A stretch of 41,616 nucleotides of DNA from Streptococcus australis. GTDB lineage: Bacteria; Bacillota; Bacilli; Lactobacillales; Streptococcaceae. Location: contig NZ_JAHZQQ010000015.1 in assembly GCF_019930045.1 (NCBI RefSeq), forward strand, positions 1-41,616, written 5' to 3'. Position 1 is the stretch's first letter. The number at the start of each line of letters is the position of its first letter. The notes below the pieces were generated by a model that was not told the DNA's origin, did not search any database, and saw only the letters and a list, made by a program, of their open reading frames with translations. Below are positions 1 through 8,128 of this stretch, one piece after another. Made by a program: the position numbers and the translations under genes.

Positions 1-55
1 AGCTTACAGAACTGCTTGTGAAGCTCTAGAGGATGAGTTCAAGTAAATGTTGCAC

Positions 56-1363
56 TTATTCTTGCAATTTATCAGAAACAAAACCAAGAATGAATACACC
101 ACCAAGTAGACCAAGTACAAGTCCCATGAAACTATTGAACCATTCGTATGCAGATTTAATATCTGAATGAGCCATGATAATGGAAACAACAATTGAGAAT
201 AAACCTACTGCTAGAGATACGAATTGTGCAATTTTCGTACGACGATCGTCTGACATATTTTTAGAAATGACATCTTGAATATCCAATGTCCATGAAGTTG
301 CAACAGAGTTCAAACCTGTTGAAATAGTTGATTGAGCTGCTGCATAAATCGCTGCCAAGATCAAACCTGTGACACCTACTGGTAACTGGTATGCAATAAA
401 GTACATAAAGATTTGGTCTTGAGGGATATTGCTAGCTGCACTGCCTGCATTTTGTACTTGATAGAATACGTACAAGCCTGTACCGATCAAGTAAAAGACT
501 GTTGCAGTAGCAAGTGACAAGACACCATTTGTGAACAACATTTTATTAAGTTTCTTAATATTTTGTGTTGTAGTAAAACGTTGAACCAAATCTTGAGATG
601 AAGCATAGGAAGATAAGATTGTAAAGCCTGAACCCATCACAATTAAGAAGATGGAGTTTGAAAGCAAGTTAGGATCGAAAAGTTTTTCATTTGCAGCAAG
701 GAATTTCCCGTTTGCTAATGTTTCTGCTACTGCACCAAAGCCACCTTTAATATTAGCCATCAGTACAAATAAAGCTACAACGACACCACTAATCAGAACC
801 ACACCTTGAATAAAGTCTGTCCATAATACGGATTTTAGACCACCAGTATAAGAATAAACAATTGCAATTGCACCCATCAAAATAATCAAAATATTGATGT
901 CAATTCCTGTCAATACTGATAAACCAGCTGATGGGAGGTACATAATGATAGACATACGTCCCAATTGATAAATAATAAACAAGAGTGCTGAAATAATACG
1001 AAGTGCTTTAGAATTAAAACGTTTATCCAAGTAATCATATGCCGTATCGATGTCTATCCGTGCAAAGATAGGTAAGATAAAACGAATTGTCAGTGGAATA
1101 GCTACAACCATCCCTAATTGAGCAAACCATAAAATCCAGCTACCTGCATAAGAGTTACCAGCGAGTCCCAAGAAGGAAATCGGACTGAGCATTGTGGCAA
1201 AAATGGATACCGAAGTAACATACCAAGGAACCGAACCATCTCCTTTAAAGAACTCTTTTCCTTTCATCTCTTTTTTAGAGAAATAGATACCCGCAACCAA
1301 CACCGCAAGTAAATAAACAATCAAGATAATTAAGTCAATTATTGTAAATCCTGTTGTGCTCAT
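56..1363 (-). CDS. Sodium:solute symporter (SSS family), probable sialic acid transporter, short C-terminus
   Basis: 435-residue polytopic membrane protein of the SSS family, which couples Na+ to uptake of sugars or organic acids. About eleven hydrophobic helices can be counted, from residues 7-28 (TIIDLIILIVYLLAVLV) to about 412-432. It is the last gene of a run with the regulator, nanE and nanA (27-bp gap to nanA), so sialic acid is the likely substrate; this is inferred from context. ATG start with TGGAGA 8 bases upstream. SSS proteins usually have about 13 helices and 480 or more residues. Here the chain ends right after the eleventh helix at DKLQE, so it may be truncated by a frameshift or rearrangement near the window edge. 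The family call is firm; substrate and functionality are less so. Confidence 0.85.
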   Translation of the reverse strand: MSTTGFTIIDLIILIVYLLAVLVAGIYFSKKEMKGKEFFKGDGSVPWYVTSVSIFATMLSPISFLGLAGNSYAGSWILWFAQLGMVVAIPLTIRFILPIFARIDIDTAYDYLDKRFNSKALRIISALLFIIYQLGRMSIIMYLPSAGLSVLTGIDINILIILMGAIAIVYSYTGGLKSVLWTDFIQGVVLISGVVVALFVLMANIKGGFGAVAETLANGKFLAANEKLFDPNLLSNSIFLIVMGSGFTILSSYASSQDLVQRFTTTQNIKKLNKMLFTNGVLSLATATVFYLIGTGLYVFYQVQNAGSAASNIPQDQIFMYFIAYQLPVGVTGLILAAIYAAAQSTISTGLNSVATSWTLDIQDVISKNMSDDRRTKIAQFVSLAVGLFSIVVSIIMAHSDIKSAYEWFNSFMGLVLGLLGGVFILGFVSDKLQE

Positions 1364-1390
1364 AACATATCTCCATATTGATTTTATTTA

Positions 1391-2308
1391 TTATAAAAAT
1401 TCTTTTCGTGCTTGTTGAATAAGTACTGCTGCTTGTTTTGCAACCTCCAAGTCACCTTCTGCCAATGCTTCTAAGGGTTGACGAACAGAACCTAAATCAA
1501 GTTTTTCATTTAGACGCAAAACCTCTTTTGCTACAGCATACATATTTGCCTTACCTGATACCATCTTATAGATAACTTCATTGATAGCATATTGAAGTTT
1601 TTTAGCAGTATCTAAATCTCGTTCTTGAATCAAACTTTCCAATTTCAAGAACAAATCTGGCATAACGCCATAAGTACCACCAATACCAGCTTCTGCTCCC
1701 ATCAAGCGACCACCAAGATATTGTTCATCTGGACCATTGAATACAATGTAATCTTCTCCACCTGCAGCTACAAACATTTGAATATCTTGTACAGGCATAG
1801 AAGAATTTTTAACTCCAATCACACGAGGATTTTGACGCATTGTTGCATACAAACTACCAGTCAATGCAACCCCTGCCAATTGTGGAATATTATAAATGAT
1901 AAAATCTGTATTTGGCGCAGCTTCACTCATTGCATTCCAATATGCTGCGATTGAATATTCTGGCAATTTGAAGTAAATAGGTGGGATAGCAGCAATAGCA
2001 TCGACTCCAACACTTTCTGAATGTTTTGCCAATTCAATACTATCTTTCGTGTTATTACATGCAACATGGTTGATAACTGTTAATTTACCTTTGGCAACTT
2101 CCATAACAGCTTCAATAATTTGTTTACGATCTTCTACACTTTGGTAAATACATTCACCTGAAGAACCATTTACATAGATACCTTTTACACCTTTGTCAAT
2201 GAAATATTGAACCAGAGATTTTACACGTTCTTGGCTAATTTCACCATTTTCATCATAGCAAGCATAAAATGCAGGAATAACGCCTTTGTATTTAGTTAAA
2301 TCTTTCAT
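1391..2308 (-). CDS. nanA: N-acetylneuraminate lyase
   Basis: 305 residues, normal length for the DapA/NanA class I aldolase family. It splits N-acetylneuraminate into N-acetylmannosamine and pyruvate in the cytoplasm. Visible marks are GSSGE at residues 48-52 (pyruvate carboxylate binding), the catalytic Tyr139 in IIYNIP, and the Schiff-base Lys167 in GVKNSS. AAAGGAG precedes the ATG. It lies 24 bp after nanE and 27 bp before the symporter, forming a compact sialic-acid catabolic operon. A dihydrodipicolinate synthase is the main alternative, but the NanE neighbour argues for the lyase. Confidence 0.95.
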   Translation of the reverse strand: MKDLTKYKGVIPAFYACYDENGEISQERVKSLVQYFIDKGVKGIYVNGSSGECIYQSVEDRKQIIEAVMEVAKGKLTVINHVACNNTKDSIELAKHSESVGVDAIAAIPPIYFKLPEYSIAAYWNAMSEAAPNTDFIIYNIPQLAGVALTGSLYATMRQNPRVIGVKNSSMPVQDIQMFVAAGGEDYIVFNGPDEQYLGGRLMGAEAGIGGTYGVMPDLFLKLESLIQERDLDTAKKLQYAINEVIYKMVSGKANMYAVAKEVLRLNEKLDLGSVRQPLEALAEGDLEVAKQAAVLIQQARKEFL

Positions 2309-2332
2309 CAGATTTCTCCTTTATATTGTTTT

Positions 2333-3034
2333 TTATTTGATGACATTAATAAATCGCTGAGCAATTTCTTTTGGACGTGTAATCGCTCCACCAATGACAA
2401 CACTGGTAACACCTAAACTATAAGCTTTTTTTAATTGTTCTGGATAATGAATTTTTCCTTCGGCAATTACCGGAATATTAAAATCAGCCAATTTTTTCAT
2501 TAGTTCAAAATCAGGCTCATCTGATTGTACACTTGTACTTGTGTACCCTGATAATGTTGTACCAACAAAATCAACGCCTGATTTAAATGCATAGAGACCT
2601 TCATCAAAATTACTTACATCCGCCATCAACAATTGATTAGGATATTTTTCTTTTATTTTTTTGATAAATTCACTGACAACTAAGCCATCATATCTTGGTC
2701 TTAAAGTTGCATCAAATGCAATGACTGTTGTTCCGCATTCTACAAGTTCATCTACTTCTTTCATCGTAGCAGTAATATATGGTTCTTGAGGTGGATAATC
2801 TCTTTTGATAATTCCAATTATTGGTAAATCTACTACTTTCTGAATTGCTTTAATATCACGCACAGAATTTGCGCGAATGCCCACTGCTCCTGCCTCTAAA
2901 GCTGCTTTAGCCATAAAAGGCATCAAGCTAAATTCTTCATTATAAAGGGGTTCACCGGGTAAAGCTTGACAAGAAACAATGACTCCACCATGGACTTGAC
3001 TTATAAATTTTTCTTTAGTCCAAATTTGGCTCAT
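2333..3034 (-). CDS. nanE: N-acetylmannosamine-6-phosphate 2-epimerase
   Basis: 233-residue TIM-barrel protein of the NanE family, converting N-acetylmannosamine-6-P to N-acetylglucosamine-6-P after the NanA step. Recognisable stretches are the N-terminal [25 protein letters not shown], and the C-terminal phosphate-binding [14 protein letters not shown]. Full length. Its ribosome site AAGGAGG lies inside the last codons of the upstream regulator gene (4-bp gap), so the two are probably translated together. Second gene of the operon. Confidence 0.95.
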   Translation of the reverse strand: MSQIWTKEKFISQVHGGVIVSCQALPGEPLYNEEFSLMPFMAKAALEAGAVGIRANSVRDIKAIQKVVDLPIIGIIKRDYPPQEPYITATMKEVDELVECGTTVIAFDATLRPRYDGLVVSEFIKKIKEKYPNQLLMADVSNFDEGLYAFKSGVDFVGTTLSGYTSTSVQSDEPDFELMKKLADFNIPVIAEGKIHYPEQLKKAYSLGVTSVVIGGAITRPKEIAQRFINVIK

Positions 3035-3038
3035 TTTA

Positions 3039-3848
3039 TTATTCCTCCTTATGGATAATAGTTTGATTGTAATAATATTGTCTCTCTGGACTTTCCAGAT
3101 AATGAGAGAATAAGCAGTCTGTAATTAAAAGTATTGGAAACTGAGGTGATATGCGATTGCCATACGAGAGATGATTGATCGAAGCTAATAACAATAATTC
3201 ATCAAAGAAACAATCTTCTTCGTCAAAATTTCTTGTAGTCATTAAAACTGTTTTAGCGCCTTTATCCGCAGCTTTTTGAAGACCTTCTAGTACAATATCA
3301 GTTTGACCTGAAATAGATGCTCCAATGACGAGGCAATTTTCATTAAGTAATAAGCTATTCCACAAAATCATATCCTCGTCTGATAATACTTCACCAATGA
3401 CTCCGAGACGCATAAATCTCATCTTCATTTCTTGTAAAGCAAGAACAGAACTTCCTTCACCATAAAGATATACACGCTCAGCAGTTTCTATCATCTCAGC
3501 AATACGCTCAAGTTGAACTTCATCAAGAACCGTGTAAGTTTTTCTCAACATTTCTTCATAGTCAGATAAAACTTTTTCTGTAGCCTCTGTATACAATGCT
3601 AACTTTTCTTTCTCACGAATCATCTCTTGGTATTTGAAAATGAATTGTCTAAAACCTTTAAAACCACATTTTTTCGCAAATCGAGTCAATGTTGCTTTGG
3701 ATACACTAAGGCTTTCGCACAATGCCTCACATGAATAATTATTAAGAGGTTGCTGTTTTAAGAAGAATTTAGCAATGTCTTTTTCAGCATATGCCATATT
3801 TGGTAAGTTAGCTTCTATCATTGGAATTAGTTCTTTTTGTAGTAACAT
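3039..3848 (-). CDS. RpiR-family (HTH plus SIS) transcriptional regulator of sialic acid genes
   Basis: 269 residues from the chosen start at [16 protein letters not shown]. The N-terminal ~75 residues form an RpiR-type helix-turn-helix ([22 protein letters not shown]). The C-terminal part is a sugar-isomerase (SIS) fold with [13 protein letters not shown] and [12 protein letters not shown], which in this family senses a phosphosugar. An upstream in-frame start at 3926 gives a lysine-rich extension from A-rich DNA; I prefer 3848 because AAAGGAG sits five bases upstream and the likely promoter and cre box lie between the two starts. First gene of the nan operon, so probably its local regulator; activator or repressor cannot be told. 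Confidence 0.9.
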   Translation of the reverse strand: MLLQKELIPMIEANLPNMAYAEKDIAKFFLKQQPLNNYSCEALCESLSVSKATLTRFAKKCGFKGFRQFIFKYQEMIREKEKLALYTEATEKVLSDYEEMLRKTYTVLDEVQLERIAEMIETAERVYLYGEGSSVLALQEMKMRFMRLGVIGEVLSDEDMILWNSLLLNENCLVIGASISGQTDIVLEGLQKAADKGAKTVLMTTRNFDEEDCFFDELLLLASINHLSYGNRISPQFPILLITDCLFSHYLESPERQYYYNQTIIHKEE

Positions 3849-3865
3849 ATGAGCTCCTTTGTTAA

Positions 3866-3879
3866 AGTAAACGTTTACA
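3866..3879 (-). promoter_or_regulatory. cre-like CcpA site
   Basis: The minus strand reads TGTAAACGTTTACT with a perfect 12-bp palindrome at 3867-3878. It fits the streptococcal/bacillar cre consensus TGWAANCGNTNNCA at all positions but the last. It lies just downstream of the likely -10 box, at about +2 to +13, a position where CcpA binding would block transcription of the nan operon when glucose is present. An RpiR-family operator is the other possible reading of the same palindrome. Confidence 0.7.
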
Positions 3880-3885
3880 TTATTT

Positions 3886-3916
3886 ATTCTAACACTTATT
3901 TTTTTTTTTTTTTCAA
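3886..3916 (-). promoter_or_regulatory. Probable promoter of the nan operon
   Basis: Minus strand: TTGAAA (3911-3916) and TAGAAT (3886-3891), separated by 19 bases that are mostly an A-tract. The spacing is longer than ideal. The start point would fall near 3880, directly before the cre-like palindrome. Confidence 0.45.
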
Positions 3917-3926
3917 TATTTTTCAT

Positions 3927-4210
3927 GATTTAGAAACTAGTTTCCAATTTCTTTCATTTCATAACAGAACAACAAATATAAAGATATAACAATTTTTTAT
4001 TCTTTATATTTGTATTTTATGCCTTTTAAGAACATTTATCGACGTCGATATACTCGTATATACATGTTTTATTAATTTATATTTTTATTTTATTATTTCT
4101 TTCGGAATTTCTATACAACATTTTATTTCTAAAAAAATAGAAAAAATGTTCCTAGTTTCTTTATTTTATACTGTTAATACATTTTTGTTTCCGAATTAAT
4201 AATAATCCTA
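3927..4210. other. AT-rich intergenic region with palindromes
   Basis: No convincing gene. It is strongly AT-rich and holds a perfect 14-bp palindrome TATCGACGTCGATA at 4037-4050, an adjoining inverted repeat TATAC-TC-GTATA (4049-4060), and an A/T hairpin at 4117-4150 (AACATTTT / AAAATGTT arms). The stretch at 4021-4046 is a diverged direct copy of 8423-8447 near rumA. This probably marks the left border of the ICE remnant. Confidence 0.5.
4021..4046 (+). repeat. Left copy of a ~25-bp direct repeat bordering the ICE remnant
   Basis: Starts GCCTTTTAAGAAC and ends ATCGACGTC. It aligns with 8423-8447 at 21 of 26 columns (four mismatches, one gap), in the same orientation and 4.4 kb away. Both copies end in a palindrome centred on GACGTC. 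Confidence 0.5.
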
Positions 4211-4240
4211 TAAAAACTACTGATTTATGAGATAAATCAG
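4211..4240 (-). terminator. Terminator after the CPBP gene
   Basis: Perfect 9-bp stem CTGATTTAT / ATAAATCAG (4220-4228 with 4232-4240), three-base loop, followed on the minus strand by AGTAGTTTTTATAG. It lies ten bases after the CPBP stop codon and would end the ICE-remnant transcript. Confidence 0.7.
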
Positions 4241-4250
4241 AACACCTATT

Positions 4251-4838
4251 TTAAAAAAGCAGCAAACTATAAACTAGTAGGTTCCACACCAAATGTAGCC
4301 CCATACTACCCCATAAGTCCGATTTATAGCGCACCATCCCTAAAAACATTCCCAATGAAACATATGAACACCAAGCTAGAATGGTTCCTGGATGATGAGC
4401 TAAGGCAAATAAAACACTTGTCAAAGCAACTCGAATATCTAATTTTCTGACCAAGTTCCATAAAATTTCTCTATACAGAAATTCTTCAACCATACTCGCA
4501 TTGATTAAAAACAATAAAAATGAAAACCAAGGAACTTGATGTTGAAGGCCAATTAAGTTTGCTTGATTCGTGCTTCCTTGAGCATGAATCAGACTTAAAC
4601 ATAGACTTATAATCAGTAGGCTGACAAATCCAATACCAAGCCATTTTATCCTAGTTTTCAAATTAACCTTGATCACTTGTTTTCGTTGACCATACATCCC
4701 TAAAAAAGAAATGAGCGATGCACCATAGAGAATCTGTAGTATAGTTAACTCACCGATACAAAGAAATTTCAGTAAGTATAGAGATACCAATAGGACATTT
4801 ACTTGTTGGAATATATAAACTGGAATTATTCTTTTCAT
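4251..4838 (-). CDS. CPBP-family intramembrane metalloprotease (Abi/CAAX-like)
   Basis: 195-residue membrane protein with about five or six helices. It carries the three CPBP motifs: EEFLYR at residues 118-123, FALAHH at 144-149, and HLVWN with His182 and Asn186. The Glu and His residues are the expected metal and catalytic groups. In Gram-positive bacteria such proteases sit beside bacteriocin, abortive-infection or mobile-element genes, sometimes as immunity factors; the target here is unknown. Last gene of the remnant operon, two bases after the HTH-like gene, with GGAGG in that gene's end, so translation is probably coupled. Confidence 0.85.
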   Translation of the reverse strand: MKRIIPVYIFQQVNVLLVSLYLLKFLCIGELTILQILYGASLISFLGMYGQRKQVIKVNLKTRIKWLGIGFVSLLIISLCLSLIHAQGSTNQANLIGLQHQVPWFSFLLFLINASMVEEFLYREILWNLVRKLDIRVALTSVLFALAHHPGTILAWCSYVSLGMFLGMVRYKSDLWGSMGLHLVWNLLVYSLLLF

Positions 4839-4840
4839 AG

Positions 4841-5074
4841 TTACCTCCGAAATAAATCTTCATAATCTAAATCTAATACCTGCACAATCCTTTCTACCCA
4901 TGGACTTTGAGGCATTCGTTGTTCCATCTTATAGTGGCGAATCTTTTGATACAAACGATTCAATTCACTTGGATAGTGAAACTCTCCCGCAAACATTTTT
5001 CTGGTTAACTCAATCCAGCTGATATTTCTTTCAGCCAAAATAATGGACAAGTTCTCCCAAAATCGTTCAGCCAT
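4841..5074 (-). CDS. Small HTH-like (XRE-type) protein
   Basis: 77 residues. The pattern NLSIILAERNISWIELTRKMF, then a gap, then WVERIVQVLDLDYEDLF, resembles a Cro/cI helix-turn-helix with the usual '..LDLDYEDLF' C-terminal helix. The middle (EFHYPSELNRLYQKIRHYKM) is longer and more basic than in a minimal XRE domain. It is packed between the Spx-like gene (12-bp gap) and the CPBP protease (2-bp gap). A regulatory or antidote-like role together with the protease is conceivable but not shown. Confidence 0.65.
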   Translation of the reverse strand: MAERFWENLSIILAERNISWIELTRKMFAGEFHYPSELNRLYQKIRHYKMEQRMPQSPWVERIVQVLDLDYEDLFRR

Positions 5075-5086
5075 ATTGCTTCTCCT

Positions 5087-5467
5087 TTAGTTAGATAAAT
5101 AATGTGTTTGTGCCATGTAAATCAATTGTTTCGTATCTCTTGGCAATAAAGCTCTAGCCTCCTCTAGATTCAGATTTGGATAAACCCGCTTATTTGAAAC
5201 CGCAAGAGGAAGTCTAATAGTTAGTTCAGGATTTTTTAATATCATTTCAATGAAATCTGTTAATTTTAGATTGTCACGGTTCTTAAATCGTAATAAATTA
5301 GGAGATAAAAACTCAAAACAATCTGAAGAATAGCTCATCAGCTCAATTAATTTATCCTTTGTCATTTCAGAAACTGAATGACAAGATACCTCGATGCCAT
5401 AGTTTTGGAAGAAGTCTAAAAGAAGTTGATTTCTTTGGCTATTTTTACTTAGATAGAGATCAATCAT
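5087..5467 (-). CDS. Spx/ArsC-like protein lacking the redox cysteines
   Basis: 126 residues. The second half, NPELTIRLPLAVSNKRVYPN then EEARALLPR, matches the Spx/ArsC family pattern 'NP.l...P...d.kr...gy...e.r.fLPR'. The N-terminal IDLYLSKNSQRNQLLLDFF occupies the place of the CxxC motif, but serine and asparagine replace the cysteines. The only cysteines are at about residues 29 and 50. If it binds RNA polymerase like Spx it cannot use the usual disulphide switch. It overlaps the preceding 149-residue gene by 8 bp. Remote similarity, read by eye. Confidence 0.6.
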   Translation of the reverse strand: MIDLYLSKNSQRNQLLLDFFQNYGIEVSCHSVSEMTKDKLIELMSYSSDCFEFLSPNLLRFKNRDNLKLTDFIEMILKNPELTIRLPLAVSNKRVYPNLNLEEARALLPRDTKQLIYMAQTHYLSN

Positions 5468-5909
5468 GGGAGACCTCCCAAAGATTCGGTTCCATTTGAT
5501 ATTCTGAGACTATTAAGGAATCTAATAAATTTGCGAAGTTAATCGGTTTCTTGTCTTCATCATAAGCTTTTACAGTTACTTGGGTTGTAAGTATTCCCTC
5601 TTTTCCCTCGGCTCGATAGCCTTGTCCATATAAAACAAAAACAAGATTCTGATTATCATCTACAAAGGCATCAGCTCCGTTCTTTATATCCTGACTTTCA
5701 AGGAATTCCATAATGTTTTGAAGATAGGATTCGTAAAATAGGGGGTAGTTGTGTTTTTTATGGTAATCATCTAAAAATGTCACCTCAAACTCACATGGAT
5801 AATTGGACATCAAAAATATTTGTTCATCCAGCTGTTTGATTTCTGCGTCATGTAATTCTGTTTCTAATTCATCACAATCTAGTATTGATTCTTTATTTAA
5901 TGCTTTCAT
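5460..5909 (-). CDS. Hypothetical protein of the ICE remnant
   Basis: 149 residues, acidic, no signal peptide or membrane helix. I do not recognise a family. Its start overlaps the methyltransferase gene by 17 bp and its end overlaps the Spx-like gene by 8 bp. Such nested overlaps are typical of conserved ICE operons and support real translation. The N-terminal part (ELETELHDAEIKQLDEQIF) may be helical; the rest alternates short strands and helices (VTFLDDYHKKHNYPLFYESY). Confidence 0.65.
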   Translation of the reverse strand: MKALNKESILDCDELETELHDAEIKQLDEQIFLMSNYPCEFEVTFLDDYHKKHNYPLFYESYLQNIMEFLESQDIKNGADAFVDDNQNLVFVLYGQGYRAEGKEGILTTQVTVKAYDEDKKPINFANLLDSLIVSEYQMEPNLWEVSHD

Positions 5910-7251
5910 CTTTTTCCTCTATTTCTTTTAATTTTTTTGCGATTGCGGCAATCACAGGAACGGTTACACTATTACCAGCTTGTTTATAGAGCTGACTATT
6001 ACTAGAGACTTTTCTAGCAGCTTCAAAAGCCCAATCAGGAAAGCCCTGCAGTCTAAAACACTCTTTAGGAGTGATTCGTCGTATCCTCAAACGGTAAAAT
6101 TGCCCATCAATTAAGACACCAGCTACTTGGTAAACTTGTTTATCTTCTCCTTCATAGCTAGCCACTACTACTCCCATTTGCCCACTAGTTGTTAACGTAT
6201 TCGCTATACCTTTTCCAACTCTACCACGACGATACTGAGAACTTGGTCTTTCTAAATTGATTGAATCGCCAATCTCTGCTTGAGCATATCCTTTTTTCGT
6301 TGCCTCTCGGACTTTTAGAAATTTGATTGGTTCTGGAATCAGTATTTTGGGAATTTTATCTCCACCTTGCATCGTAGTCAGTGTTGGAGATAAGCCCTCA
6401 CTTCCATAGACGCGACCGGTCTCCTTAAAGCTAGTTGGTAAATCTCCAACAACGACAATACCATGGCGATCCTGAGTATTTAAAGTAAACATTGGCTCTT
6501 GATTATCCTTGAAACGTCTACCATTTTGTCTTTTTTCTAATCTGTCTGGTGTCATACAAGGAATCGCAACTTTAAATCCTTCTCCTTTTCCACGAACTAA
6601 GGTTGGTGCAAGACCTTCTGAATAATAGACTTTACCACTCATTCCACTTTTTGATGGATTCAAATTCCCTAATATTTTTAAAGTCTCAGAGTTAGTTGCT
6701 TGACCTTCTCGTCTGAAAGGAAATAGGAGTCTGGTACCTCTCTTTCTAGAATGTCCGATAATAAACACCCTCTCTCTGTTTTGGGGAACGCCAAAATCCT
6801 TACTGTTAAGCACCTGCCACTCAACATCAAACCCCAATTCATCAAGCGTGGTAAGGATTGTGGTGAACGTCCGTCCCTTATCGTGATTGAGTAGGCCTTT
6901 AACATTTTCAAGAAAAAGAAAACGTGGTTGGATTTGTTTGGCCGCTCGAGCAATTTCAAAGAATAAAGTGCCTCTAGTATCTTCAAATCCCAATCGTCTT
7001 CCTGCGATTGAAAATGCTTGACAAGGGAATCCCCCACAGATGACATCGACTTTCCCTCTAAGTTTTTTAAATTCGTCATCTGAAACATCTCGTATGTCAT
7101 GAAATTCAATTTCTCCTTCCGTTTGAAAAATGGACTTATAAGATTCTCTAGCAAATTTATCAATCTCACAAAATCCAATACACTCGTGTCCAACACTTTC
7201 CATTCCTAGTCGAAAACCACCGATACCTGAAAATAAATCAATAAATCTCAT
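5893..7251 (-). CDS. DNA (cytosine-5) methyltransferase, orphan
   Basis: 452 residues with the ordered C5-MTase motifs: I at 4-20 (IDLFSGIGGFRLGMESVG, SAM binding), IV GGFPCQAFS with nucleophile Cys77, VI ENVKGL at 115-120, VIII QNRERVFIIG at 157-166, then a long target-recognition region, and motif X QAGNSVTVPVI near residue 424. All key residues are intact. No restriction endonuclease gene is next to it. In ICEs such solitary enzymes are thought to protect incoming DNA from host restriction. The recognition sequence cannot be read from the protein. Ribosome site GGGGG lies in the end of the upstream small gene (4-bp gap). Confidence 0.95.
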   Translation of the reverse strand: MRFIDLFSGIGGFRLGMESVGHECIGFCEIDKFARESYKSIFQTEGEIEFHDIRDVSDDEFKKLRGKVDVICGGFPCQAFSIAGRRLGFEDTRGTLFFEIARAAKQIQPRFLFLENVKGLLNHDKGRTFTTILTTLDELGFDVEWQVLNSKDFGVPQNRERVFIIGHSRKRGTRLLFPFRREGQATNSETLKILGNLNPSKSGMSGKVYYSEGLAPTLVRGKGEGFKVAIPCMTPDRLEKRQNGRRFKDNQEPMFTLNTQDRHGIVVVGDLPTSFKETGRVYGSEGLSPTLTTMQGGDKIPKILIPEPIKFLKVREATKKGYAQAEIGDSINLERPSSQYRRGRVGKGIANTLTTSGQMGVVVASYEGEDKQVYQVAGVLIDGQFYRLRIRRITPKECFRLQGFPDWAFEAARKVSSNSQLYKQAGNSVTVPVIAAIAKKLKEIEEKDESIK

Positions 7252-7255
7252 TTCT

Positions 7256-7348
7256 TTACCCCCTTTCCTGATCGACTATCAATGTCCAAATAGTCACACC
7301 ACTTGAAATGACAATGAGCATAACTAATATCCACTCGATTGGCGACAT
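7256..7348 (-). CDS. 30-residue single-helix membrane peptide
   Basis: A short reading frame between repA and the methyltransferase gene: MSPIEWILVM, then a hydrophobic stretch to VTIWTLIVDQERG and stop. The ATG directly follows the repA stop codon (TAAATG), and AAAGGAGG lies eight bases upstream in the repA end. Its stop is four bases before the methyltransferase ATG. One membrane-spanning helix at about residues 5-24, then a charged tail. Position, ribosome site and composition all support a real gene; function unknown. Confidence 0.65.
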   Translation of the reverse strand: MSPIEWILVMLIVISSGVTIWTLIVDQERG

Positions 7349-8128
7349 TTAACCACCTCCTTTTCTAACACGGTTATTCCAAACGGAATACAAGCCATTA
7401 AACACAAATTCAGCCAAAACTTCCGCTCGTCTAACAAAGCGAACATTGTCAAGAGCATACTGATAGATTCTCTCAAAATCAGTCATAGCAATTTCACTGG
7501 CTGTTTCAGAAAAACCTTCTCGTCTAAATTGATCTTGTACCAATCCCCAAATATAATCTCGATCATATTTTGTGACCTTTTCTACTTTTCTTTTCAAGAT
7601 AGGTTGAGTATTCCTATCCTCCTCATCCTCAATAAATAAAGAATCAGTCTCACTATATTTAGTCTCACTAACTTCAGTCTCACTAGGGGCTGAATGTGAG
7701 ACGGGGGCCGTTTCATTTTCAACCTGCCCTAGTCTTTTTTTAACACTAGGCCTGTTTGAATTACCTACTGGGGTAGTAGACAACTCCCCTAAATAAATCT
7801 TATTAGCTAGTCTCCCTTTCTCACTTGAAGACTGTTGGACTTCATCAATTAGGTCATATTCTTTTAGAATTTTTTTGATTGATAGTAATTTTGACTTCGA
7901 ACAACCTAACAGCCTCATCAGTTTAGAATTAGAAAATACTAAATAAACCGCTCCTTCTTCATCTATCCAACCACGACTAAGAGATAATTCTAAACGATCT
8001 TTTAAAATAGAATAAGCCACCTTTACTTCTAGTTTCATATCCATATATTTCTCATCCTCAAAAAGAATTTTAGGTAATTTGTAATACCGTTCTGAAGTTT
8101 GGTATTGATTTGCGGTAATTCGTTTCAT
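7349..8128 (-). CDS. RepA_N-type replication initiator
   Basis: 259 residues. The N-terminal ~110 residues (YYKLPKILFEDEKYMDMKLE, AYSILKDRLELS, NSKLMRLLGCSKSK) match the winged-helix RepA N-terminal domain found in initiators of RepA_N plasmids and Gram-positive ICEs. A low-complexity Thr/Ser/Glu linker follows, then a helical C-terminal domain. In ICEs such proteins are linked to intracellular replication of the excised circle. It overlaps the upstream 57-residue gene by four bases and is coupled to the downstream peptide. No iterons were found inside the gene by eye. Confidence 0.85.
   Translation of the reverse strand: MKRITANQYQTSERYYKLPKILFEDEKYMDMKLEVKVAYSILKDRLELSLSRGWIDEEGAVYLVFSNSKLMRLLGCSKSKLLSIKKILKEYDLIDEVQQSSSEKGRLANKIYLGELSTTPVGNSNRPSVKKRLGQVENETAPVSHSAPSETEVSETKYSETDSLFIEDEEDRNTQPILKRKVEKVTKYDRDYIWGLVQDQFRREGFSETASEIAMTDFERIYQYALDNVRFVRRAEVLAEFVFNGLYSVWNNRVRKGGG

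Noticed and set aside
3849..3926. Longer N-terminus of the RpiR regulator starting at 3926
   Set aside because: Would cover the likely promoter and cre site and translates an A-tract to lysines; the inner ATG has AAAGGAG.
4117..4150. A/T hairpin in the 3927-4250 gap as a terminator
   Set aside because: Stem is only A/T-rich with bulges in a very AT-rich stretch; chance pairing is likely.
6678..7196. 172-residue frame inside the methyltransferase gene
   Set aside because: Same-strand shadow in another frame of a gene with all C5-MTase motifs.
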